From NCBI GenBank assembly GCA_024305105.1, contig JAMWZA010000001.1, positions 1 to 64,000 on the forward strand: a DNA stretch of 64,000 nucleotides, read 5' to 3'. Position numbers and translations under genes: made by a program. Position 1 is the first letter of the stretch. Every line of letters begins with the position of its first letter. The DNA is from Marinoscillum sp. Its GTDB lineage: Bacteria > Bacteroidota > Bacteroidia > Cytophagales > Cyclobacteriaceae. The notes under the pieces are model-generated. The model saw only the letters and a list, made by a program, of their open reading frames with translations, was not told the origin of the DNA and did not search any database. This document shows positions 53,010 to 61,523 of this stretch, piece after piece.

Positions 53010-55293
53010 ATTCTTTATCATCATTTTCATCCTTACTGCATCCTGTACTACCAAAAAAAATCTACAAATATCACGTACTGAGTTAAAAGAATGGTTATGC
53101 GATTACGGAGACCATTCCAAGAGTGTGATTGTACCTCATACACCTCTAGTTGAACCACTAGTCGTAAACGATCAGTGGCAAGGCAGATTAAACTACCTGA
53201 AAACCATTCAGATCGACGATCCGGAAAATGGCAAAACCTGGTTGCATTTCGAGGGAGTGATGAACGACACAAAAGTATTCGTAAATCAACAATTAGTAAC
53301 CAGACACCTTGGAGGCTATCTCCCGTTATCAGTCGATATTACTCGATTTATCTCCAAAGGTGAAAACAAAATCAGGTTAGAAGTACGAAACACCGATAAC
53401 CCCATTATACCGCCGGGCAAATCTCTGGAAACACTAGACTTCAATTACTACGGAGGTATCTATCGTGATGCGTGGCTAATCAGAAAGAATCATATTTACA
53501 TCACCGATCCGTTTATCGAAAATACGAAAGATGCTGGATGGCTCCTTCATTTTGATACTGTAAGTGCATCCATGGCTTATGGTGAATTAAGGATACAACT
53601 TAGAAACGACCTTGATGAAAACACCTCTATTGGAGTAGAAACTAACCTGACTTTTGGAGAAGATTCTTACATCTTCAATAAAAAACTTGACCTTAAGCCT
53701 TCGTCCTCTTCTTCAATATCTATTCCCATTGAAATACCCAATCCTAAGCTATGGTCAGTTACGTCTCCAAACCTTTATGACTTATCAATTAATATCATTG
53801 AAGAAGGGCAAATACTTGATCGAATAGAGGATAAAACAGGAATAAGACATATTAACTTTAATAAGAATGGCTTCTTCCTCAATGGTCAAAAGATGTTCAT
53901 CAGAGGCACCAATCGACATCAAGAGTACCCCTATTTAGGTTACGCAATATCGGATAACGCCAATTATCGTGATGCGCTGAAAATAAAAAATGCAGGCTTT
54001 GATTTCGTTCGTCTGAGTCACTATCCACAAGACGAATCATTCCTAAATGCATGCGATGAACTAGGCTTATTGGTAATGAATGCAATTCCGGGGTGGCAGT
54101 TTTACCAGGAAGGAGAATTTATTGAAAATTCCTACCAGGACATTAGGGATATGGTTAGAAGAGACCGCAACCATCCTTCGGTAGTGTTTTGGGAGGTATC
54201 CCTAAACGAATCGGCAATGACAGATCAATACATCAAAGAAGCCAATGCAATCTTAAAGAAGGAACTTCCCTATGAAGAAACTTACAGTGCAGGATGGATG
54301 GATCACCCAGCTTACGATCTATTCATACCAGCCAGACAGCATTCCGGACCGCCTCACTATTGGAATTACCATAAAGATGGAAAGAGAAACATATTTATTG
54401 CAGAATATGGAGATTGGGAATATTATGCACACAATGCAGGCTTCAATCAGACTGCTTTTGATAACCTCTCGGAAGAAGCAAGAAACAGTCGTCAACTCAG
54501 AAAGCATGGGGAAAGAAGACTTCTCCAGCAAGCGCTTAATTTTCAGGAAGCTGCCAACTCAAACCGCAATGGAGTCGCAACCATTGGCCATGCGAATTGG
54601 CTCATGTTCGACTACAACAGAGGATATGCAGATGATTTAGAAGCATCGGGCATCTCAGATATCTTTCGAATACCAAAGTTTGCCTATTACTTCTACAAAA
54701 GTCAGAGACCTCCCAACCAGGACATTAATCATCCATTGGTAGAAGATGGTCCAATGATCAAAATAGCTTCCTACTGGACAGAAAACTCACCAACAGATGT
54801 TACAGTTTTTAGCAATTGCGACCTGGTAGAGCTGTACTTGAATGATAGTCTGATAGACAGAATTTCACCCACGCTCAACCATCTATCAGATAACTTGATT
54901 TCACCTCCTTTTCATTTCCAGATTAACTCCTTTCAACCCGGACAGCTGATAGCTAAAGGATATGTAAATGAGGTATTGACCGTCACAGATACGGTTAATA
55001 CTCCGGGTGAACCAAAAGCAATCGAATTGTCAGTGGATTATCAATCAGATTATTTCGATGAGAATGATGATGTGATCTTCATATATGCCAAAATTGTGGA
55101 CATCAAAGGAACAATCATACCAGAAGACTCATCAGAGGTAATGTTTAAATTGAATTCTCAAGGAAACCTCATAGGAGATAACCCGGTCAGAGCAGAAGCA
55201 GGAATCGCAACCATTCTTTTTCGTGGAGACCCTTCCACACTAGATATTGAAGCTAATGGTGATGGCTTATTAAAAGCTAATCATACACATTAA
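53002..55293 (+). CDS. GH2 beta-galactosidase-like lipoprotein
   Basis: Lipobox LTASC; IRGTNRHQEYPYLGYAI; VVFWEVSLNES; FIAEYGDWEYY. Confidence 0.93.
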   Translation: MSRFFIIIFILTASCTTKKNLQISRTELKEWLCDYGDHSKSVIVPHTPLVEPLVVNDQWQGRLNYLKTIQIDDPENGKTWLHFEGVMNDTKVFVNQQLVTRHLGGYLPLSVDITRFISKGENKIRLEVRNTDNPIIPPGKSLETLDFNYYGGIYRDAWLIRKNHIYITDPFIENTKDAGWLLHFDTVSASMAYGELRIQLRNDLDENTSIGVETNLTFGEDSYIFNKKLDLKPSSSSSISIPIEIPNPKLWSVTSPNLYDLSINIIEEGQILDRIEDKTGIRHINFNKNGFFLNGQKMFIRGTNRHQEYPYLGYAISDNANYRDALKIKNAGFDFVRLSHYPQDESFLNACDELGLLVMNAIPGWQFYQEGEFIENSYQDIRDMVRRDRNHPSVVFWEVSLNESAMTDQYIKEANAILKKELPYEETYSAGWMDHPAYDLFIPARQHSGPPHYWNYHKDGKRNIFIAEYGDWEYYAHNAGFNQTAFDNLSEEARNSRQLRKHGERRLLQQALNFQEAANSNRNGVATIGHANWLMFDYNRGYADDLEASGISDIFRIPKFAYYFYKSQRPPNQDINHPLVEDGPMIKIASYWTENSPTDVTVFSNCDLVELYLNDSLIDRISPTLNHLSDNLISPPFHFQINSFQPGQLIAKGYVNEVLTVTDTVNTPGEPKAIELSVDYQSDYFDENDDVIFIYAKIVDIKGTIIPEDSSEVMFKLNSQGNLIGDNPVRAEAGIATILFRGDPSTLDIEANGDGLLKANHTH

Positions 55294-55468
55294 CCTGCTT
55301 CAAGTATGTAACCGCGTCATAGGAATTGATTGGTATATATGGTATAAATAAACCTCATTGTCTGAAACTACCATCACCAAATTAAGAAACGCACCTTCAG
55401 AAGAACTGAGGTGTTTCGAGCTGCCTACTCAGACTGTCAGGTCGAAAGACCCGACAGGACAAAAAAAA
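55294..55468. repeat. Right copy of ~172-bp direct repeat
   Basis: See 9830..10001. Confidence 0.9.
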
Positions 55469-55556
55469 GAGGTTTGATTTTGATTGGTTTTCAAATAGTC
55501 CCCTCAGAAGCCTGCCTGGCCGGCAAGGCTGGGATTGGAAGCGAAACGTTGCACCG

Positions 55557-55579
55557 CCTCAACCCTCAGAGCCGAAATT
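55557..55579 (-). pseudogene. tRNA-Arg fragment (T-arm to anticodon region)
   Basis: cctcaaccctcagagccgaaatt vs intact tRNA cctcaacccccagagccgaaatc, 21/23. Confidence 0.55.
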
Positions 55580-55627
55580 CTTTCAACTCCAAAAAAAAAG
55601 ACCTCTCAAAAGTGAGAAGCCTTCATG

Positions 55628-55701
55628 TGCACTCGGAAGGATTCGAACCCTCAACCCCCAGAGCCGAAATCTGGTATTCTATCCAGTTGAACTACGAGTG
55701 C
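55628..55701 (-). tRNA. tRNA-Arg (anticodon TCG), CCA not encoded
   Basis: GCACTCGTAGTTCAACTGGATAGAATACCAGATTTCGGCTCTGGGGGTTGAGGGTTCGAATCCTTCCGAGTGCA; cloverleaf pairing, anticodon loop TTTCGGC. Confidence 0.95.
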
Positions 55702-55760
55702 ATTTATCAGGTTTCGTAACGATAATTCGAAACCTATTCCATATCTATTTCGATACGCTC

Positions 55761-55822
55761 ATCCGAAAACTGGTATTCTAGCGTATCGACGCACCGCCAG
55801 TTGAACTTCGAGCGCGTTTCCA
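55761..55822 (-). pseudogene. Decayed tRNA-Arg copy (anticodon to 5' end) with ~16-nt insertion
   Basis: atccgaaaactggtattcta and ccagttgaacttcgagcgcgttt match the intact tRNA at about 18/20 and 20/23. Confidence 0.6.
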
Positions 55823-55952
55823 AAATGGATTGCAAATATAGTTAGGTCAACGAGACAATAAAACTATTCTTCAGTACAAAATATTTTGATTATTGCCTAA
55901 AAGCTAAACATCTCTTACCTTAGCAGCACTAAACTTCATTGGCATACACCTT

Positions 55953-56246
55953 ATGAAAAATCTACTTCTTTCCACATTCTTCTTTTTAGTCATCGGTTTC
56001 GGATCAGCTAATGCCAATTCAGATTCCAAGAATTCTGAAAACGAACCCGCCAAAACAGAAGTAGCCACAGACCAATCATCTCCCAATGAAACCTCTGCAG
56101 ATGAAGAATCTACTGTCATAGAAATTAAAATCAATGGAGCTGCAGTTTCTGGTTACAGCTGGTGGAAAGCGACGCTTTTGGTTATTTGGGCTGTTATCAT
56201 CATCATATTCGTAATGCGTACATTCCGCGAAAAGGCCAGCGTTTAA
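55953..56246 (+). CDS. Small secreted/membrane hypothetical protein
   Basis: 97 aa, signal peptide, acidic linker, C-terminal TM. Confidence 0.6.
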   Translation: MKNLLLSTFFFLVIGFGSANANSDSKNSENEPAKTEVATDQSSPNETSADEESTVIEIKINGAAVSGYSWWKATLLVIWAVIIIIFVMRTFREKASV

Positions 56247-56260
56247 CGTAATCGTCTCTA

Positions 56261-57007
56261 ATGTCGGAATGGCAACTACTCCTTCTACTATTTTTTTGTG
56301 GTGCGGTAGCCTTTAGTATCTCTACGCTTACAGCTGGTGGTGGAGCTTTGATGCTCATCCCCATACTGAACCTTCTGATTGGGGTCACGGGTACTGCTCC
56401 GGTACTCAATGCCGCAAACCTATTTGGCCGACCGACACGTCTGGTTCTGTTTTGGAAGTCCATTGTATGGAAAGCTGTCTGGTGGTATGCTCCATTCGCG
56501 TTAATTGGGTCCATCATAGCAGCTGCCTTCTTTTCCAATGTACAGATACCCATTTTACAGGTGATCGTAGGACTTTTCTTAATCTCAACCGTATTTCAAT
56601 ACCGCTGGGGAAAGAAGAAGGCCTCTTTTTACATGAGCTACCCACTGTTAGCTCCACTTGGTTTTGTGATTTCCGCAATCGGGACACTCATCGGTGGTGC
56701 AGGACCCATTCTAAATCCCTTTTACCTCAATCTTGAAATTTCCAAAGAAGAACTCATCGCCACTAAGACGGCCAACAGCTTCATCATGGGACTAGCCCAA
56801 ATAGGCTCCTATTCTGTATTCGGATTACTCGACAAAAGTCAATGGATCATGGCCATCGCATTGGGATTAGGAATTGCAGTAGGCAACCTCTTTGGTAAAA
56901 AACTTTTAAGCAGAATCACCGATCAAAGTTTTCGGAAATGGGCCATCGGATTTATGGTCTTAAGTGGTGTACTATTGCTACTCAGAGTGATTTTTCAACC
57001 CAGTTAG
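56261..57007 (+). CDS. TauE/SafE (TSUP) family permease
   Basis: Polytopic; LTAGGGALMLIPIL and GTLIGGAGPILNPFYL repeats. Confidence 0.88.
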   Translation: MSEWQLLLLLFFCGAVAFSISTLTAGGGALMLIPILNLLIGVTGTAPVLNAANLFGRPTRLVLFWKSIVWKAVWWYAPFALIGSIIAAAFFSNVQIPILQVIVGLFLISTVFQYRWGKKKASFYMSYPLLAPLGFVISAIGTLIGGAGPILNPFYLNLEISKEELIATKTANSFIMGLAQIGSYSVFGLLDKSQWIMAIALGLGIAVGNLFGKKLLSRITDQSFRKWAIGFMVLSGVLLLLRVIFQPS

Positions 57008-57044
57008 TTTGGGAAATTTGTCAGCACTAGACTAACTTCCACAA

Positions 57045-57884
57045 GTGAGGCATACCCCGATTACCGTACGTAAATTTTCTGGCGAGTTGGATCAATTTGA
57101 TGCTGATAAACTACTTAAAAGTTTATCAGAAGCCGGAGCGACTCCAAGTCAGGCAGACAAAATAACCGCCACAATCGGTAAAGGGTTGTACGATGGAATT
57201 ACCACTCGCGAGATTTACCAAAAAGCACACCGACTGCTAAAAAACAGGGCTAAGGAAAAAGCCTCCAGGTATGGTCTCAAGAAGGCACTACTCCAGTTAG
57301 GTCCAACTGGCTATCCATTTGAGCTTTTCATTGGTGAACTTATGAGAAAGGAAGGCTATGAAGTGGAAGTCGGGATAACCATGCCAGGCAAATGTGTCTC
57401 GCATGAAGTAGATGTATTGGCTTTCACTCAACATGAGGTCCATATGATGGAATGTAAATTCCATAACCGACACGGCTACAAAACCGATGTAAAAGTACCC
57501 ATGTATATTAAGTCAAGGTTTGAAGACTTGGCTGATCAGTGGAAACGCAACCCAAAATACCAGAACAAAAAACATGAAGGCTGGGTGGTTACCAACGCAC
57601 GCTTCACGAAAGACGCTATGGATTTTGGGAAGTGTGCTGGATTAAAACTGCTCAGTTGGGATTATCCATCCGATAGCTTAAAGAAGCTAACCACAAAGCA
57701 TAACCTTTACCCAATCACTACCATTCACACCATCTCTAAAAGTATTCGTGAGCAGCTATTTGATAAAAATATCGTACTGGCCAGCTCATTAGTAGAGAAT
57801 GAGGCCGCACTATTGGAGCTAGGTTTAGATAAACCTAGAGCGAATCAAATTATAGAAGAAGCAAAACGAATTTGTGGATTATGA
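57045..57884 (+). CDS. ATP-cone domain fused to Mrr-like restriction endonuclease domain
   Basis: GTG start; ITVRKFSGELDQFDADKLLKSLSEAGA; PD-(D/E)xK-like EVDVLAFTQHEVHMMECKFH. Confidence 0.85.
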   Translation: MRHTPITVRKFSGELDQFDADKLLKSLSEAGATPSQADKITATIGKGLYDGITTREIYQKAHRLLKNRAKEKASRYGLKKALLQLGPTGYPFELFIGELMRKEGYEVEVGITMPGKCVSHEVDVLAFTQHEVHMMECKFHNRHGYKTDVKVPMYIKSRFEDLADQWKRNPKYQNKKHEGWVVTNARFTKDAMDFGKCAGLKLLSWDYPSDSLKKLTTKHNLYPITTIHTISKSIREQLFDKNIVLASSLVENEAALLELGLDKPRANQIIEEAKRICGL

Positions 57885-58393
57885 AAAAAGTGAAGCTATT
57901 CATCGCAACTAGTCTTGATGGTTATATTGCCAGAGAAAACGGAGACATTGATTGGATGTATACCGATCAGGATTATGGCTATACCAATTTTTTAGACACT
58001 ATTGATACCATACTCATGGGCGGTAAAACCTACCGACAGGTACTCGGTTTTGGAGACTGGCCCTACAGCACTAAACAGAGTATTGTTTTTACGCATGATT
58101 TGAAAGCTGAATCTACCGATGAGGTGACTTTTATACATCACGACATTCCCGGATGTGTGAGACGGCTAAAGGAAGATAGAGGAAAGGACATCTGGCTAGT
58201 AGGTGGGGCTGAAATCAACACGATGCTATTGGAGGCCGGCCTCATTGATGAACTCTGGATTTTTAAAATGCCCGTGCTACTCGGAAAGGGAGTTCCTCTC
58301 TTTACACGACCCGCTGAAATGTGGTTTCAAATTAAAGACATAGAGGAGTTTGACTCAGGACTGGTCAGGATGCTGTATCACCGTAAGAATTAA
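57881..58393 (+). CDS. Dihydrofolate reductase family protein (RibD C-terminal-like)
   Basis: MKKVKLFIATSLDGYIARENGDIDWM...ILMGGKTYRQVLGFGDWPY...IWLVGGAEINTMLLEAGLIDELWI. Confidence 0.93.
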   Translation: MKKVKLFIATSLDGYIARENGDIDWMYTDQDYGYTNFLDTIDTILMGGKTYRQVLGFGDWPYSTKQSIVFTHDLKAESTDEVTFIHHDIPGCVRRLKEDRGKDIWLVGGAEINTMLLEAGLIDELWIFKMPVLLGKGVPLFTRPAEMWFQIKDIEEFDSGLVRMLYHRKN

Positions 58394-59040
58394 TCCTCTA
58401 CTCTCAGTCCATCATCGAGCTCGTTGTAATCAGTAGATTTACGAACGAAACCATGTTTTAGGAGCAGCTCTTTACAAAGTGCTATTGACTTAACTAAACC
58501 ATCAGCAATTTGATTGGACTTGATCCCCTGGACCACTTCTTCTACCACATGCTGCCAGTCATCTGGACTCAATTTCTTACTGATACCTTCGTCACCCAGT
58601 ACCATCACCTGATGCTCCAGTCGGCTAATGAAAATAAGTATGCCCACTCGTTCTTCTGTCTCAAAAACCTTTTCTTCCATGAACGCCTGCAAAGCACGCT
58701 GATTCACGCGTTCACGCTGACGATCAGACGAGATTATTAAACGTTTTGTCTTTGGGAAGATAAGCGGAATCAAAAACCCCAGCACTAAAGCCCCAAGGAT
58801 TACCAGACTCACTTCCAATGGAGTCATTCGAACAGGAAGTAACCACAAATAGGATAGTACTGCCGTGAGTAATGCGGCAATACCAGAAAAAATCCCTGCC
58901 GTATACCATGAAGCTTCTGCATAATCATCGCTGGAATTGACAAAATAAGGAACAATCTCTCCGCAAGAGACCGTTTCCAGCTCCTTTACAGCCAGCTTTA
59001 TTTGCTCTTTTTCTGAATTAGTAAATGTATACTTAGCCAT
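58390..59040 (-). CDS. TPM domain-containing protein
   Basis: Two TM segments; VGILIFISRLEHQVMVLGDEGISKKL TPM pattern; adjacent to second TPM gene. Confidence 0.85.
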   Translation of the reverse strand: MAKYTFTNSEKEQIKLAVKELETVSCGEIVPYFVNSSDDYAEASWYTAGIFSGIAALLTAVLSYLWLLPVRMTPLEVSLVILGALVLGFLIPLIFPKTKRLIISSDRQRERVNQRALQAFMEEKVFETEERVGILIFISRLEHQVMVLGDEGISKKLSPDDWQHVVEEVVQGIKSNQIADGLVKSIALCKELLLKHGFVRKSTDYNELDDGLRVED

Positions 59041-59060
59041 TTATTCTTTAGATTTTCAGT

Positions 59061-59978
59061 TTACCAACCACCAGATGCTCCGCCACCGCCGAATCCACCA
59101 CCTCCGCCAGAGAAGCCGCCGCCTCCGCCGAAACCTCCACCACCAGAGAAGCCACCTCCGCCGCCCCAGTACATGCCGCCGCCTCCGCGACCGCCACGTC
59201 CTCCACTGGATGGTACCGCCATAAAAATGGATACAACCGCTGTGATAAAGATGGATAGGAATATGCCCATAAAGATCCAGCCAAGGATAAAGACAATCAC
59301 TGACACAACTCCAACTGCTTTTGACTTACCCATGCTTTTCTGTAAAATAGCCTTGAGTACAGCAAGTCCAATAATTGCAAACACAAACAATACACCCATA
59401 AATCTACCGGAACCTCCGTCATTGGAGGCGGTTTCCTGCTTGACGGCAGGTGGCAGCTCTTCGCCGCTAACAGCACTCAACACCACGTCTACTCCACTGT
59501 CTATTCCTTTATAAAAATGTCCAGACCGAAATTCGGGTGTGATGACATTCGAAATAATCCGCTTGCTCAGCGCATCGGTTAATGCTCCTTCCAAACCATA
59601 GCCTACTTCGATGCGCATTTTACGGTCATCCATAGCAAACAACATGATCACGCCATCATCTACTCCCTCACGACCGATCTTCGAGGCCTCAGCAAGACGA
59701 ATTGTGTACTGTTCGATGGTCTCTTCTCCTGTTGTCGGAATAAGCACGACAATCACCTGACTACCCTTTGACTCTTCGAAACTGGTGAGTTTGCGGTTTA
59801 GTGAATTTATTTCTCCAGAGCTCAACGTTCCGGTTTTATCCGTCACACGACTCTTTAAGTCCGGGAGGGCAACATCCTGAGCCAGTAATGACCAGGACGT
59901 GAAAAATATTATTAGTGGAAAAAGTATCCGAATTTTCACAATATCGTTAGTTCTCGTATCCTTGTATTTAAACAGCAA
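59061..59978 (-). CDS. TPM domain-containing (YgcG-like) protein with Gly-rich tail
   Basis: LPDLKSRVTDKTGTLSSGEINSLNRKL...; C-terminal GGGGGFSGGGGFGGGG. Confidence 0.92.
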   Translation of the reverse strand: MLFKYKDTRTNDIVKIRILFPLIIFFTSWSLLAQDVALPDLKSRVTDKTGTLSSGEINSLNRKLTSFEESKGSQVIVVLIPTTGEETIEQYTIRLAEASKIGREGVDDGVIMLFAMDDRKMRIEVGYGLEGALTDALSKRIISNVITPEFRSGHFYKGIDSGVDVVLSAVSGEELPPAVKQETASNDGGSGRFMGVLFVFAIIGLAVLKAILQKSMGKSKAVGVVSVIVFILGWIFMGIFLSIFITAVVSIFMAVPSSGGRGGRGGGGMYWGGGGGFSGGGGFGGGGGFSGGGGGFGGGGASGGW

Positions 59979-60001
59979 GCTAAAACTAATAAAGTAGAAT
60001 T

Positions 60002-60592
60002 ATGAATAAAAAGTGGATAACCATAATCATTGTCGTTGTAGCACTTTTCCTTGTATACAATTTCTTCTCAGGGAAGTACAACAGCATGGTCACAAAAGAA
60101 GAAACGGTGAACACGGAGTGGTCTAATGTGGAAACGCAGTATCAACGAAGAAATGATCTGATTCCGAACCTTGTCAACACGGTAAAAGGATTTGCACAGC
60201 AAGAAAAAGAAGTCCTTACTGGAGTAACAGAAGCACGTGCAAAAGCTTCCAGCATAAATCTGGATGCCAATAACCTGACAGCAGAGAACATGCAGCAGTT
60301 TCAAGCAGCCCAAGGTCAGTTAAATTCCGCGTTGAGCAGACTTTTGGTTACTGTAGAGAAGTATCCAGAACTTAAGTCCAATCAAAACTTTCTGGAGCTT
60401 CAGGCTCAATTGGAAGGAACTGAAAACCGGATCGCAGTAGCTAGAAAACGGTTTAACGAAACGACTCAAGACTACAACACATACATACGCAAGTTTCCAA
60501 ATACGATGCTAGCTGGCATGTTTGGGTTTGAGCGGAAGGCTTTGTTTGCTGCTGATGAAGGGGCTGAAAACGCTCCAGAAGTCCAGTTTTAA
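60002..60592 (+). CDS. lemA: LemA family protein
   Basis: EETVNTEWSNVETQYQRRNDLIPNLVNTVKGF. Confidence 0.95.
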   Translation: MNKKWITIIIVVVALFLVYNFFSGKYNSMVTKEETVNTEWSNVETQYQRRNDLIPNLVNTVKGFAQQEKEVLTGVTEARAKASSINLDANNLTAENMQQFQAAQGQLNSALSRLLVTVEKYPELKSNQNFLELQAQLEGTENRIAVARKRFNETTQDYNTYIRKFPNTMLAGMFGFERKALFAADEGAENAPEVQF

Positions 60593-60614
60593 AACAAGCC
60601 AATAGAATGTAAAG

Positions 60615-60646
60615 AAGCCCTGTCGATACTTTCGTCAGGGCTTTTT
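60615..60646 (+). terminator. Rho-independent terminator after lemA
   Basis: AAGCCCTG...CAGGGCTTTTT. Confidence 0.8.
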
Positions 60647-60749
60647 AGATTAAAAGGAGATTTTGAGAAAAATATTGATGAGTTAAAGGAAGACGTAAGC
60701 GAATTGAAAAAGCAAATTGTAATACTGTCAGTATCCTGTATATTTAACT

Positions 60750-61049
60750 GTGCGACTGACCCAATTTGAAATTCAAAACATCAAAAAACTCACGGAATTG
60801 ACCTTTGGTCATGAAGCAGAAGTATACATTTTTGGATCACGGAGACACGATCACCAAAAAGGAGGTGACATTGATTTACTAATCCGTACAGAAAATATCG
60901 AGAACCCTCTCCAGTCCAAAATAAGGTTTATAGCTCGTTTAAAGCCCCTTATTGGTGATCAAAAAATTGATCTCATTATCCGGTCAAAAGAAAAACCTCA
61001 TGTTAATGACACTATTTATATCAAAGCATTATCAGGAGAAAAACTATAA
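60750..61049 (+). CDS. MNT-type nucleotidyltransferase (MntA-like antitoxin)
   Basis: IFGSRRHDHQKGGDIDLLIR; GTG start; abuts HEPN ORF. Confidence 0.88.
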   Translation: MRLTQFEIQNIKKLTELTFGHEAEVYIFGSRRHDHQKGGDIDLLIRTENIENPLQSKIRFIARLKPLIGDQKIDLIIRSKEKPHVNDTIYIKALSGEKL

Positions 61050-61520
61050 ATGAGCATTACATTCAAAAAATACGAGGCAGTGAAGCTGGAATGTGAAAAT
61101 CACATTAGACGGCTCAATCATGCTCTTTCAAGAACCAATAAACTATTCCCTCTAAATGTTCATGCTTTTGAAAAATTAACGGAAGATGAAGTGGCGTTTA
61201 TTGACCAACTTGTTTTTCGGTTTAGTAAGCTACAGGATTCAATGGGCCATAAGTTGATGACATCTGGACTAATTCTCCTCGGAGAATCGGCTGAAACACT
61301 CACAATGATTGATAAGCTAAACCTACTGGAGAAACTGAATCTAATTGAAGATAAACAGCGGTGGTTGGAATTGAGTGAATTACGAAATCAAATAGCTCAC
61401 GAATACCCAGAGGAACAACACATTCAGATTGAAGCAGTAAATCTATTATTTGAGGCTGCTCCTTATCTGATCCACGTATACCGTCAATTTATTCAATTCA
61501 TTGACGCAAAAATCCATTGA
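61050..61520 (+). CDS. HEPN domain protein (HepT-like toxin)
   Basis: Rx4HxY motif RNQIAHEY; partner of MNT gene. Confidence 0.85.
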   Translation: MSITFKKYEAVKLECENHIRRLNHALSRTNKLFPLNVHAFEKLTEDEVAFIDQLVFRFSKLQDSMGHKLMTSGLILLGESAETLTMIDKLNLLEKLNLIEDKQRWLELSELRNQIAHEYPEEQHIQIEAVNLLFEAAPYLIHVYRQFIQFIDAKIH

Positions 61521-61523
61521 CAA

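Noticed and set aside
54272-54640. 122-aa plus-strand ORF
   Set aside because: Out-of-frame with a well-supported GH2 gene.
9554-55628. Integrase, transposase or conjugation genes expected for an integrative element
   Set aside because: Looked for and not found; the mobility inference rests only on the repeats and tRNA fragments.
55411-55719. 102-aa plus-strand ORF
   Set aside because: Runs through the repeat and the tRNA-Arg gene; not a plausible CDS.
59048-59296. 82-aa Ala/Val-rich minus ORF
   Set aside because: Alternative frame of the Gly-rich tail of the TPM protein.
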